From positions 248,001-312,000 of the forward strand of contig NW_025401664.1 in NCBI RefSeq assembly GCF_020080835.1: a stretch of DNA of 64,000 bases, read 5' to 3'. The first letter of the stretch is position 1; each line of letters starts with the position of its first letter. The translations under genes were made by a program, and so were the position numbers. Below, piece by piece: positions 9,792 to 21,400 of the stretch. Under the pieces are notes generated by a model that was given only the letters and a program-made list of their open reading frames with translations, was not told where the DNA came from and did not search any database. This DNA comes from Cotesia glomerata (taxonomy: Eukaryota; Arthropoda; Insecta; Hymenoptera; Braconidae).

Positions 9792-10800
9792 AACTCTGCC
9801 TTATCATTGCGGCTGTGGACCGACTTGTGCCTTCTGTACCGCATTTGCCCTGATTCTCACTACTCGGCTATTGGAACAGTAACATGGGAAAACCACAGAG
9901 AAAACCCATGTTCCCTGATAGCCAAGTCGGTCGCAACTTTCCGTCGATTTACTGCCGCAACTTGTTACCAAGTTGGCGGCAAGTCTTGGAAATGAACTTG
10001 GTTGTTCACCAAGTTGTCGGCAAAAATTGCTTTCAAAACTCTTTCGCACCAAGTTGACGACAAGTTTCTCAAGAAATTTGGCGACATATTGCGGCAGTAG
10101 ATTGGTCTTGTTTTTCTCAGAAACTTGTAGCCAACTTGACGCCAACAGTTACAAATTCGGAAGTTGACCGCAAGTTGTCGCTAAGTTGGTGGCAACTATC
10201 TGACACCAACTTGGTTGGTCTGAAACTGAGGCTATCACCCTGATAGCCGGCGCTTTCTCAGTAAGTGTTGACTTTCAGCAGTTACGGTTAATTTATACAT
10301 CAAGTTGGCGGTAATTCTTCACTCAATAACTGTTGTAAGTAAATTGACGGAAATTTACGGCCGCAACTTGAATACAAGTTAACAATCAAACTTGTAGTTA
10401 AATTTCCTTTCAACTTTACTACAATTTGACGGAAATACTTGTACAGCAAGTTTTGACGTCTATTTGCAGGGTAAGTTATAGGTAACTAATAGGTAATCGC
10501 TCGCTTTGCCAACTCTTTCCGTCAAGTTTGCTTCAAATTGCGGATGTAGATTGACAGTAAGTTATAGGTAAGGTGGCTATCAGGGTAGTTAAATTTCCTT
10601 TCAACTTTACTACAATTTGACGGAAATACTTGTACAGCAAGTTTTGACATCTATTTGCAGAATAAGTTATAGGTAACTAATAGGTAATCGCTCGCTTTGC
10701 CAACTCTTTCCGTCAAGTTTGCTTCAAATTGTGGACGTAGATTGACAGTAAGTTATAGGTAAGGTGGCTATCAGGGCAGGGTTAGTATAGTCGGAGCTGG
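9792..10800. repeat. cluster of AAGTTGGCGGCAA-rich repeats with CCCTGATAGCC ends
   Basis: The region is unusually GC-balanced and built from degenerate copies of AAGTTG(G/A)CGGCAA. The 11-mer CCCTGATAGCC occurs at 9913-9923 and 10238-10248, and its reverse complement GGCTATCAGGG at 10575-10585 and 10766-10776. These look like terminal inverted repeats of small non-autonomous DNA transposons. No transposase is present. The family is not recognised. Confidence 0.55.
10394..10775. repeat. 191-bp direct tandem duplication
   Basis: The segment 10394-10584 is repeated at 10585-10775 with only a few differences that I could find by eye (for example TTTTGACGTC versus TTTTGACATC, and TTGCGGATG versus TTGTGGACG). 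Each unit ends with GGCTATCAGGG, so the duplicated unit is bounded by the putative terminal repeat. Confidence 0.85.
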
Positions 10801-11099
10801 GTTAAGTCTACAGTGATTGATAAGAAACTCTTCTTTATCGACCACTGGAGCATTATGCCCCTCTCCTAGTGTGCAGAGATCCCTCGCGCTAGCCAACGCT
10901 GACTAGAGTGGTCACCCATTCAAGTTTTTTCTTAAAATGTGTGATCACCCAAGTCAGACGTGTGCCGCCCGGCTATGTCTGCCACTTCCAGAGGCTGGCA
11001 ACGTAACGTAACGCACATATTTTTCATAAAAATTATATTTCAAACAAAAAAAACTTTTTTTTTTTGTCAATTTAATTCAATATTTATCTATATATATAT

Positions 11100-13050
11100 T
11101 GTGATGCCTTTTCCGGCACTGACGTCGACAGGACCGGATCAGGTCAACAAAAATTAATTGGCCTACCTGGTTCGTAGATTTGGTTGGGCGCCAGGAACTC
11201 AATGTTTCACGGGTCGATATCGCTGTTGATCTTCGTTGGGCGGCGGGTCGGTGGTGAAGAGATTCAAAAATCAAATAACGGCAATCGATGGACAAAGTAA
11301 TCGAAATTGGACGATGGGATCGGTTAATCAGAGCAACAACAATTAAAAAAAATAATTGAGGCGTGCAATTCTAATCCAGCAACGGTTTATTCAACAACAA
11401 ATATATTCTGTCGGCAATGTCGCATTAATAACAAAAATTATTTTAACGCAAAAATAATTCTAACGCAAAACTAGTACTAACGCAATGATTCAACATTTCA
11501 AAATAAAACAAATTACAAAAAAAAGTATTCGAGTACCCAAAAAAAAATTACAGTCTTTTCTTTCAAAAAAAAAAAAAAAGAAATATTAATTAATTCAACT
11601 CGCCGAATTTATTCAAAAATTTTCAAAACAAATAATTAATTCAACTCGCCAAATTTATTCAAAAATTTTCAAAACAAATCATTAATTCAACTCGCCAAAT
11701 TTATTCAAAAAGAAATAATTATTTCAATCGCAAAATTTTATCAAAAATTTCAATCGCAAAATTTTATCAAAAATTTCAATCGACAAATTTAATAACAAAA
11801 TCTCAATCGCAAAACTTTATCAAAAATCGCAACCGCAAAATTTATTTAAGAAGTTCATTTCTTTTTTTTTAAAAAAAAATAATAATAATTTCAATCGCAA
11901 AATTTTTAATACACAAATTTCTAGAGAATATAATAAATTCAATCGCAAAAACCTAATAAAGATCTCAAAATTATCCAAAAATAATTCAAATCGCCAAATT
12001 GTTCAACAATGACAAGAAAAAAAAATCAAATTATGCGAAGTATTCAAATTAGTCAACTTATTTTCCAAAGCAATTTACTAAGCCGCTTTGTCGGGTATTT
12101 GAAGCTCGAGGTAGGTAAACAGTACTTATAATCCCGACCAAAAATTCCACACACACAAACACGTGACTCAACGGTACCGTGCCGCAGAGTGTCGTCACTA
12201 AGCTTCAAAAGTACCGCACGGAATTTATCTAATTCCGTGCAACTCGAATTATAAACAAATTATTTTAACACGACGAAATTCGCGGTGATGACACCCTGGG
12301 GCTAATAAAGACAGCGACCAGACTTACCCTGCAGCTACCGTAGACGTCTCGGGCAATGCTGGCTAAGTAGGCGAAGTTGACGGCAAAACTGACGGAAGAG
12401 CGTCGATGTCTCGGCGATGGCGTGTCCGGGGTCGTAGTGTCCAAAACAACTCGGCGAAATATTGCACAATAATGTACACAATTGTACTCACGTCAGCGAC
12501 AAATTAAAAAAAAAAATAAACAGCAAAAATTAATCAAAAAAGAGAACTGCACGATGCCACAGTCACGGCGTCCAGATCAGAATTGCCAATAATGGCTGCC
12601 TCCTCGGCAACATGTGTTCTTTTTTCCTCTGCGCAATCGATGATTGGTCGATAATCCCTTCAGTTCTCAGCCTCGTTTTCAGGTGGCGCCTCGCATACCT
12701 GTGGTTGATCGCTCTCCGTCGTCATTGGTCCATTCAAATTTTCTCGTCGTTCCATCCTCGCGACCAGATGTCGTGTCGATCGTCGATGACTCCGGAATCC
12801 TCGTGGGTTTGCCTGATCGCTATAGTCCAGTCTCACTCACTCATGCATTCTACAATAGTTCTCACACATTCTTGCATTCTTTTTAAATTCGGCACGTTTC
12901 TATTATTAATATTACCTCGAGCTTGTCATTCTGATCGGGAGGCCGCTTGGGGCGACAACACAGGCGCGTCAAATCTCTGCATTTCCTTAGCTTAGCCAAC
13001 TTAATCATTTTAACCTAGTAATTTCAAATTAAAGAAAATTTTCCCATGTC

Positions 13051-13053
<3 letters not shown>
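11100..13053 (-). mobile_element. putative solo LTR or short LTR element inserted in (TA)n
   Basis: The block starts TGTGATGCC and ends CATGTCACA, i.e. TG...CA with a short inverted terminus. It is flanked on both sides by AT dinucleotide repeats, so a target duplication cannot be resolved. It contains a TTTATT (AATAAA on the minus strand) about 280 bp in, an AT-rich middle and GC-richer ends. It shares GGCCTACCTG and TTGGGCGCCAGGA with the block at 56874-59956. No protein domain is visible. Orientation is inferred from the AATAAA. Confidence 0.4.

Positions 13054-13131
<78 letters not shown>
13054..13131. repeat. (AT)n microsatellite
   Basis: About 78 bp of pure AT dinucleotide repeat directly follows the TGTCACA end of the putative LTR. 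It is followed by an A-run and T-run capable of forming a hairpin (13145-13172). Confidence 0.95.
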
Positions 13132-13134
<3 letters not shown>

Positions 13135-13675
13135 GGTGTTTCAAAAAAAAAAAAAAAAATTTTTTTTTTTTAATGGTGTTGAAAAGTTGATAGTACATTT
13201 AAAAACAAAATTTTGGCGCCTATTAGAGCCCTTAATATTAATATTAAGGTTTGCCTCAATTCATTTGTAATTTTTCTATTTAAATAACACAAGAAAACTT
13301 TTTTTTTATTTTTGAATTTCAATTACTTCGGAATGGCTTGTTTACGCAATATCCCAGAGAGAGGTCTTATAAGAAATTTCACGCTCTACAAAAAACGTTT
13401 GAAGGTCAAAGTTCCTCAGATCAACCGTTTCAAAGGTATTTGCAATCAAAAATAACACCAATCAAAAATTTCAAATATTTTCCAATAAAATTGCAAAAAA
13501 AATCATACTTTATATTGATATTGTTTTTTTTTTGTGAAATCAATTGAATTCTGTTTATTTGAGATTTTAATTTTTTTTTTTTGCTTATTTACTCCATACG
13601 TTACTCACAAAAAGTACAAATACATAAATATAAAGGTTAAAATTATCAAACAAATGATTTTTGGGTCTCTTTTAT

Positions 13676-14300
13676 AACAAACTAGGTGTTACCCGCCCGC
13701 TCCGCTGGGCACTTTATAGAATTGTATTTTGAGATCTAGACTTGAAATTCAATTGGAGTATTGTTCTGACTTGCACAGATTCAAAATTCTATCGGATTGG
13801 CCTGTACCTTTTATCCATGTCATAATTCTAGCGAATATCCGTTGTAACTTTCAATGTGCAATCACTATAACATTCCCGTGGCTTTCTCCAAAAATGAATA
13901 ATCATTTTTGGATTTACGATTTTAAATTTTGATTTTACGAAATCTCTTAAAATGAATAGCCAAATTTCTTTTCCACATCTCAAGTGTTTAGAAAATGTTT
14001 TCATTTTAATCTGTTACATTCCCGCGATCCCGTAATAAGAACAATTCATTGGTTATGTGATCAGCAAAAATAAAATGTATGCAAAATACTTAGTCCGTTG
14101 ACTATATAGCTACATGTAAAGTTAAATTTTAGAAACCTTACAATGACTTTTTCGCCGCTGCCAAAGAGACAATTGTGGTAAGAAAATATAATTATTAAAA
14201 AAGGAAAATATTTTAATCCGTTGACCTTGGAGTTGGAGGCCATCCCTGTAATTACCTATTTCTCTTAAGATTCTATCAAATTTTATATCTCTACGAAATA
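13676..14300. repeat. dispersed repeat starting ACCCGCCCGCTCCGCTGGGC
   Basis: The GC-rich start (13690-13711) stands out from AT-rich flanks and resembles a widespread insect repeat motif I have seen, though I cannot assign a class. The following 600 bp has no coding features. Short open frames here have no recognisable motif. Confidence 0.35.
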
Positions 14301-14593
14301 TATTTGAAGAATATGAATTTTTTGAAAACTATCACTCCCGCACTCTTATGTGAGAGAGAAATTTCGTAAGATCCTATTCGAAATGATTTTTACATTAAAA
14401 ATAAAATATTCCAACAAAACTTCGAGTCCATAGAAACTATTGTTTTGAAAAGAAAGATTTTCATTGTTAACGCTTCAGCAGTCCCTTTGGGATTGGAATT
14501 TGATAAAATTCATTCTTAGCTGAACTCGACATGATACATGAAGACTCCCACCAAATTTGAAGTCTGTCGAAGTTACAGTTTGGAAATTAAAAT

Positions 14594-14693
14594 NNNNNNN
14601 NNNNNNNNNNNNNNNNNNNNNNNNNNNNNNNNNNNNNNNNNNNNNNNNNNNNNNNNNNNNNNNNNNNNNNNNNNNNNNNNNNNNNNNNNNNNN
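14594..14693. other. assembly gap of 100 N
   Basis: One hundred ambiguous bases. The round number suggests a gap of unknown size joined by convention. The GT-core repeat continues immediately to the right, so the break was probably caused by repeat DNA. Confidence 0.99.
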
Positions 14694-14928
14694 CTCAAAT
14701 GCATTGAAATATTATTTCTCTGAACTCAGTGAGCTCAAAATATCACATAAATTATATTTTGAGCTTAAGAATCTCAAAAATTTTCAACTTCTCGCTCCGA
14801 AAATCAAAGATTTTTAAAAATCGAGAAGTTATTGTTTTCACCCCGTTTTGCAAAAATCGAGTTTTCATCAGATCTCGACGTTTGAAGGTCACAGGAAGCT
14901 TCCCTGACTGTCCCTGCAAGGTTGTCAC

Positions 14929-15009
<81 letters not shown>

Positions 15010-15030
15010 ATGTGTGTGTGTGTGTGTGTG
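14929..15030. repeat. (GT)n microsatellite, unoccupied
   Basis: A GT tract of about 100 bp with occasional TATG and TTTG interruptions, at the same relative position as the two tracts targeted by R1-clade elements in copies A and B. This one carries no insertion. Confidence 0.95.
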
Positions 15031-15545
15031 ACCCTCTTATAACTTTTAAACGGCTTGACCGATTTCATCGCGGTTGGTGCCATTCCAAAGGTCTTGACCA
15101 AACTTAGATTTTCAATACACTTTGGACCGATTCAGACCGGTAGATTTGGAGAAATTTTGAGAAATCTCAGAAAAATTTTTGTTGAAAGTGGTTTTTTTGG
15201 AATAACTTTTAAACGGCCTCATCGATTAACTTCAAAAACTAATCCGCTCTTAAGCTTGAAAAACCACGTCGATCACCGCTAATCCGGTCAAAATCGATTG
15301 ATTCGTTCAAGAGATAGCATGAACGAAAAAAAACCGAAAAAACTGTTTTTTTCACATAACATCGACATTTCTTGACGAATTGTTTTTAGTGATAGAGAAT
15401 AATTATTAGAGCTTAAAAAACAGCATCGATTACAGCCAAGAACATGAAAATCGGTTGATTAGTTCAAGAGATATTGTCAACGAAATATTCGACAACAAGT
15501 GTTTTTTTAACATAACTCTGACATTTCCTGTTGGATCACTTTTAA

Positions 15546-16270
15546 GGGGGTTTTCTAGTCTAGAGGCCCGAATTCCGAGCGTACGTTTCTTAGCAGTCGA
15601 TAAAGAAAAAAGCATTTGATATTTGGACTGTCAATTTTCTTATCATTTGTTTACTTATATTCAGAGAGTACACAACATTAATATCAAAAAAAAAAAAATT
15701 TTTTTTATTGAGTTATGCGTCCTTGAAGTAGAAAGGAGAAAAAAAAGGCCGTGTCCTCGTAGCCATGATTTCTACCCTTGTGATCATCTGAAAAATAAAA
15801 CAATGATGAATTCTTGATAAGTATGAATGTCGCTCTCGCATGAACCACAAAACTAAAAAAAAAATTTTTTTCCTAAAATGGCGGCTACTCAGAAAAAAAG
15901 GTCAATTTTTTCAATAATTTCTTAACTTTGTCGAATTTTTTAAAATTATTAAAAATTTCAAATTTTCATTTTTTGATGATTCATGCGAGAGCGACAGTAG
16001 TATTTATCAAGAATCTATCATTACTTTATTTTTCAAATGACCATAAGGGTAGAAATCATGGCTACGAAGACACGATTTTTTTTTCCCCCTCTACTTCAAG
16101 GACGCATAACTCGATAAAAAAAAATTTTTTTTTTGAAATTGATTTTGTGTACTCTCTGAATATAAATAAACAACTGATAAAAAAATGGGCAGTAAAAATA
16201 TTAAATGCTTTTTTTTTTATCGACTGCCAAAAAACGCTCGAAATTCGGGCCTCTAGACTAAAAGACACCC
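15546..16270. mobile_element. 725-bp hairpin MITE with TTAA target duplication
   Basis: Both ends are flanked by TTAA (15542-15545 and 16271-16274). The arms, roughly 15546-15845 and 15970-16270, are an imperfect inverted repeat of about 300 bp each. The left end is GGGGGTTTTCTAGTCTAGAG, and the right end mirrors it with differences. Only about 125 bp lies between the arms. TTAA duplication is typical of piggyBac and Kolobok superfamilies. The element has no gene and would need a transposase in trans. Removing it with one TTAA restores the surrounding repeat. Confidence 0.8.
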
Positions 16271-16869
16271 TTAATCTGATGATATAACTATAAAAGCTCA
16301 AAAAACCACGTCCATCGCTGCTAAGAACGTCAAAATCAGTTGATTAATTAGAAAGATATCGATAACGGAAAATTTGGAAATAAGTTTTTCTAATTTCTTA
16401 ACTCAAAATTCAATTTTTTTGAATCAAAAAAATCATTTTCTTAAAAATAGAATTTTTTGATAGAAAATTTTGATTCTTAAGTTAAATTAACTTTTTTTTA
16501 TCAGTAAAATAAAACTGTTCTCCAAAAATTGTCATCAATAATTGTTAATATTGGATTATGGTTATATTATTTTATTGTTTAATGAAAAATAACTATTCTT
16601 TTATAATGCTTTTATTGAATTGTGACTTAAGAGGAATATCTTTACAAGGAGCGCTCTTGTAAGCAACTGACTAAAACTCAAATTAAAAAGTGTAATAATA
16701 TTTCAGTCACACATACTTAATAATAACAATAATAATAATAATAAAACTTATAACTATACTTATTGCTATAAGTGGATTAATTTTGAACTCTAGTATAAAT
16801 AATGACGCATATTCCAACAGTTAAAAACTAAAAAATGTGTACACACGAATACTTATGAATACATACTCT

Positions 16870-17888
16870 TGTTATGTCCGAATTAATTATAATTAAATAA
16901 TTATTGGTAGTGTGGGCCTTGAGGAGGCTCGGACACGTTTTTAGATAGATTTTCTCTTGTAGGCAAGCTACAAGAGTTTTATTTTTGTTGTGGATTTCGA
17001 ACGCCTCCCGGTAACCAGGAGTTCCAACGGCGAATTAAAAGGGAAGTCGATATCAAATACTGAACTCACAGTTGTCCTTTATGATTTTTCCAGTTGATTC
17101 GAATTGAATTGGTCGATCGGTTGATCCTGGGTTGGATTCTCCTCTTTCTCTCGTGATGTAGATCAGTGTACTCGAAGAGGTTCAGGATCTTAATTTAGAA
17201 TAAAGAGAAACAAGAAGTTCTGGTCTTTATGATTTATTCAATTATTCGCCCTGTGAGCGAGACGCACTCAATGTACACTAATTCACTTATGAACTATCAC
17301 TTATTTCTATGTTTTGACAGATAGAATGTTTATTAAAATTGAGTTCGTAAACAGAGTAACGACTCTGACAGACACTAAGATCCGCCGTTAACAGATAATA
17401 GGACGAAAGGTTATAATTTTGATATCACTACGGCCACGGGGCCCTCGATTCTGCTCGAAAAGCACACTGTCGTGGTTCGTAGAAGATGAGATTAAAGGTT
17501 GAGATGAATTTAGATTTTGTATACGCGACCGAGTGCTGTATACTGCCTTATACGTAACGCGGTATAAGGACCCACACGGGTTCTACGAAGATACCTTCCT
17601 TCGTATTCTTTAATAAAAGAGTGAACATTTGATCCGTGGTGTTTGGTGGTTTTTATACACCCGGATCGTGATTTTCGGAAGGGAGTTGAATTTTGTTATT
17701 GGTCTAAAATTGCAATTTGACAGAACGTGGACAGTGTGCTCATTTCTTCATCGAGGTGTTGTCCGAGTGATTGCCGAAACTAATAAAGTGCAAGCGTTGT
17801 ACTTTTCGTTGTAATAAAGTGCAAGCGTTGTACTTTTCATCGAAGGGAGAGACCCTGTTTGTTATATGAGGCAACGCCGGATATAACA
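16870..17888 (-). repeat. Gypsy 3' LTR
   Basis: The LTR is 1019 bp and reads TGTTATGTCC...GGATATAACA on the plus strand. By eye I found only three differences from the other LTR: two substitutions near 17252-17258 and a one-G length difference near 17846. A short open frame at 17629-17814 recurs identically in the other LTR and is not considered a gene. Confidence 0.95.
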
Positions 17889-17907
17889 CTATCCTCCCCA
17901 AAAGAAG
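17889..17907 (-). promoter_or_regulatory. polypurine tract
   Basis: On the minus strand the bases directly before the 3' LTR read CTTTTGGGGAGGATAG. A purine-rich run touching the LTR is where plus-strand DNA synthesis is primed in LTR retrotransposons. Confidence 0.75.
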
Positions 17908-18222
17908 GGGTGCCTCGGCATCTCCTCTTTTGAAGTTGCGGGTGTCTCTCCTTTGGTGGAAAGGCATCGCCTCACTTTTATTAATTGTATAATATTTATT
18001 AGTCTTATTCTAACAATAATAATTTTTATTTCGTTATTGAGTGCGTTTCTGCCCTTTACATGTGTAAATATATAGTTTTATAGTATAGGATAAATTATAT
18101 ATGTTTACAATTATATGATTATATATCTCTAGTTACATTATGGTTCTTATATAAAATTGTTGGTAATAGCAGCATTTTTTTTTTTTTTTTTTTTGCGGTT
18201 TTTCTGTAACAGGAGTGTATTT

Positions 18223-19290
18223 TTATTCGATGGCTCGTTTTAGTTTACTAGGGTGTTTAATTAAACGTTTTCCGTTTGGGAGTTCTAATATTAAACACCC
18301 TTTGTCGGTGATGTCTACGATTTCGAAAGGGCCTTTATAGTACACGCCAAGTTTGTTTTTGCGAGTTTCATTTAGGTTATATACAAAGTCTCCTATTTGG
18401 AAGTCTATGGGGTGTAAGTTTTTGTCGAATCTTTCTTTGGATCTTAATTTTGACTCGACTAATGAATCGCGAGCGACGCTGCGGGTATGGCTTAGGCGGT
18501 TCATCAAGTCCACTAAGTAGTCGGGATATGTTTCGATTTTTTCGTAGTCCGGGAATTCAGTTGGGGCACGTGCCTTTTTCCCGTATACTAACTCGTACGG
18601 GGTGAATTTTGTTCCAGTGTGAACCGAGGTGTTATAGTTGAACATGGCCATTGGTAGATATTCGTCCCAGTCTGAGTATGATTCAACGAAAACTCGGAGG
18701 TATTCGACGAGAGTTTGATGACTTCTCTCCAGAGATCCATTGGCTTGAGGGTAGTAGCCAGAGGTCGTTACTCTCCTTATTTTTAGAATTTCTGACATTT
18801 TTGCCAGCAGTTTGGAGGTGAATGACGTTCCTCTGTCTGATAGATTGTCCTGGGGCATCCGTATAGGCAGATGTACTGGGTGATCAGGGCTTCTGCGACG
18901 GTTTGTGTCCTGATGTCTGGTACTGCTATGGCTGCGCAGTGTTTTGTGAAATTATCTTGTATGGTGAGAATATGTACGTTGCCTTTTGCCGTCATAGGTA
19001 GTGGTCCTACGGTGTCTATTGAGATTTTCTCGAAGGCGTCGGATGGTGTGTCAGTTATAACCATGGGTTGTTTAGTTTTTATTCGAGATAATTTCTTTTG
19101 TTGGCATGTGTCGCATCTCAGGATGTATTGATAGATTTGTTCTTTTCATTCCGGGCCAATAAAATTTTTCTCTTATCCTCCAATATGTTTTGAGGACTCC
19201 TTTGTTTCCTCCGATAAGGCTTGCGTGTTTTTCTTTTGATGATCTCAGGTCGCAGTTCCTCGGATGGAACGGAGATTTCACCGTCGCAGA
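18223..19290 (-). pseudogene. Gypsy integrase domain, frameshifted
   Basis: The zinc-binding N-terminus is damaged. The segment with SLIGGNKGVLKTYWRI has Asn where a zinc-ligand His is expected, and the C-x2-C half is shifted out of frame near 19130. The catalytic core shows all three acids: Asp in SIDTVGPLP, Asp in LSDRGTSFTS and Glu in YYPQANGSLERSH. A one-base indel near 18845 separates the first from the other two. The C-terminal part (FQIGDFVYNLNETRKNK, YKGPFEIV) is the usual SH3-like region. The stop at 18223 is about 330 bp from the LTR. Confidence 0.85.
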
Positions 19291-21400
19291 GAGTTATCTG
19301 TACGGGGCAGTCTCGGAGTTCTTTAATAGGTGAGGTTGTATGTTGATAGTTCCGAATCCATCTCCCTTTTGAGCCATTCTTATGGAGTGTATCTCGTATC
19401 GTTCCAAGGCGAGGCGGAAGCTTTGAAGTCCGTTTATTAGGTCTTCGGTTGATATTTTTGTTCGGTGATACTCGCCGATAAAGATAGTGAAGATCCGATA
19501 TTTGCCAATTTTTGTCACCAGGACGTCTCCTTTGTGTGGTTTGGCTTGTTTCAGATCGTCTGTGTCGATGAATTTTAGATCTCGGAGTAGTTTCGCTGTG
19601 GGAGTGGGAAGTTCACAATCTGTAGTAAGGAAGTGAGCGATGTTATCTCGAGCGTATGTGAGTCCATCTCGGCTGGCTATTAGTTCTACTACTCTTAATT
19701 CATCAGGTCTATCTTGTGCTGGTTCTATTGGCTCAGTAATTTTTCCATCCCCCTCTAGGTTTTTGTCTAGGTGGGTTATTGTTTAGGTCTCTGTCCTCTT
19801 CGGAAGATGTTTCTGGAGGCATTAGGATGGTTGCTGTTTTTCTCTCGGGTTTGTGAGATTTTGTTGACGTGGTAGAGTCGTTGGTTGTTGGTGGATTTGT
19901 ACTTTCTGGATTTTGTTGAGGCGTTAAGGTCACAGATGTTTCTAGAGAAGTCGTGTCTTCTTTCGTTAGGTTGTTCTGGAGGTAGATGTAGGTTGTCCCT
20001 GTCTTTTGGTGTTTGAGGTACTGGATCTAGGAAGGAGACTCTTTTCTTTGATTTCTCGGTAGTCTCGGGCGTTGCAGTAGGAGTTGTGGCTACAGGAGAT
20101 CCGAAATCTAGAAGTCGGCTGGAGCTCGCTCCAGGTGAGTCTGCGATATTCATGGTTGGTAATTCTGACAATCTGGTTCTCATTTGAGTGATCACAGACT
20201 GGTCTGGTACGGGTCTGTAAGGCGTTGACCCTTGATGATCGCTAGTGTCGATCACAGATCCTGTTACTGGGTCCCATTTGATCCCTTTTGCTTCAAAGTT
20301 TTCGATCATTGTGCGGACTAGTGTCGGTGTTTCCGGAGCTAGCCGGATCGTGGTTTCAGTAACATCGGATCCAGGTGTGAGGTCATCTGTGGGATTTTTA
20401 TCTTTATCGATTTCAGGGCTTTCGGTTGTAGATTGGGCTAGTATTATTGTGTCGTCTGGCTCGCTGATAGCGCTGGTACTATCTTGGTCCTCGTTAGCTT
20501 CCTCGGAGACAAATTCGTTTACGGCTATTTCAGCTTCTTCTGCTGGCCTCTCCAGGGTCTTCTTTGTTCGTTGAAGGTTTTCTCCATTGATCTTATTTTC
20601 TGAAAGTTTTCGATAGATCTCTTTACCTCTTTTATTACGTTAGGACTCGGTGTAGGTACTGGTCGCCACCAGTTTGGGTTTCCTTTGGGTATTGTAGGTG
20701 ATAAGGGAGGACGAGAGAGGGTGTTATTTTGATCTTCTGATAATTCTTCGAATGTTCTTATGGTGTTGTGAACATTGGGTGTATTCTCTGCTGATGATTC
20801 TGTGACTTCTTCGGATGACCTCTTTGTTGTGGGGTTACGGGTTCTTCTTCTTTCTTCATCTCCGTCGTCGCCGGAGTCGAAATAGGCTGGGGAGTTAGTT
20901 CTCTAATTGAATCTCTAGTCGGTAGGGGTGTTAGCTTCCCTCTTGGTTCGGGGTATGGAATACATCGTCATCTCCAGTGTTTACTTGAGTTAATCCTTGT
21001 GCGTCTTCATCATTGCTGGAGGTGGCGGGTTCTATGTAATTAATGGGATTTGTGTGAGATCCTCTGCGTAGTTCGGAGCGTAATCTTGAGGCGATTGTTT
21101 GTCGAATTTCTGGAGCGCTTTTGAGGGCTGGTCGATTTTTTGAGCCTCAGAGGTCGTCCAGGTCGTCGTTTTGGAGGGTTTGTGGTGACTTTTTCAACTC
21201 CATTTGCAGGTAGCAGGATGGCTTCTGGAGTATTTGTTTGGTTATTGATTATTGAGGGTTCGTTAGGTGTTTCTTCTTTCTCTTGGGGCTCCGATTTCTC
21301 TTCTGGACGTCCTGTTGGGTTATATGAGAGTGCATCTGCGTATTGATCTCCGACGTTGTCCGATGGCGACTTTGAAATGAAATTCGTTGATTTTTGATCG
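19291..21400 (-). pseudogene. linker between RNase H and integrase, with a low-complexity insert
   Basis: The part nearest the integrase (19294-19518) reads like the conserved tether seen in many arthropod Gypsy elements (TKIGKYRIFTIFIGEYHR, IRMAQKGDGFGTINI). Between it and RNase H lie about 1.8 kb in which the minus-strand frames are rich in Pro, Ser, Thr, Asp and Glu and interrupted several times. The longest piece is 20309-19776, with no recognisable domain. The RNase H-integrase spacing is therefore far longer than the 100-200 residues I would expect. Confidence 0.45.

Larger units (their letters stand above)
14694..16380 (+). repeat. GT-core dispersed repeat, copy C (split by a TTAA MITE)
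   Basis: The copy carries the same series: degenerate GAGCTC palindromes, TCGAGAAGTTATTGTTTTCA, CATCAGATCTCGACG, (GT)n at 14929-15030, CTTATAACTTTTAAACGGC. It continues into tandem subunits of about 160 bp built on CATAACATCGACATTTC, GAGCTTAAAAAAC and AAAATCGGTTGATT. Subunits begin near 15354 and 15514, and a third resumes after the MITE at 16275. No coding sequence. Confidence 0.65.

Noticed and set aside
12612..12995. 127-codon plus-strand ORF in the putative solo LTR
   Set aside because: It overlaps another frame of similar length and has no domain. It lies in the GC-richer end of an LTR-like repeat.
17629..17814. 61-codon plus-strand ORF, also at 27565-27750
   Set aside because: It is the same sequence in both LTRs, antisense to the element, with no domain. 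Its duplication is explained by the LTRs.
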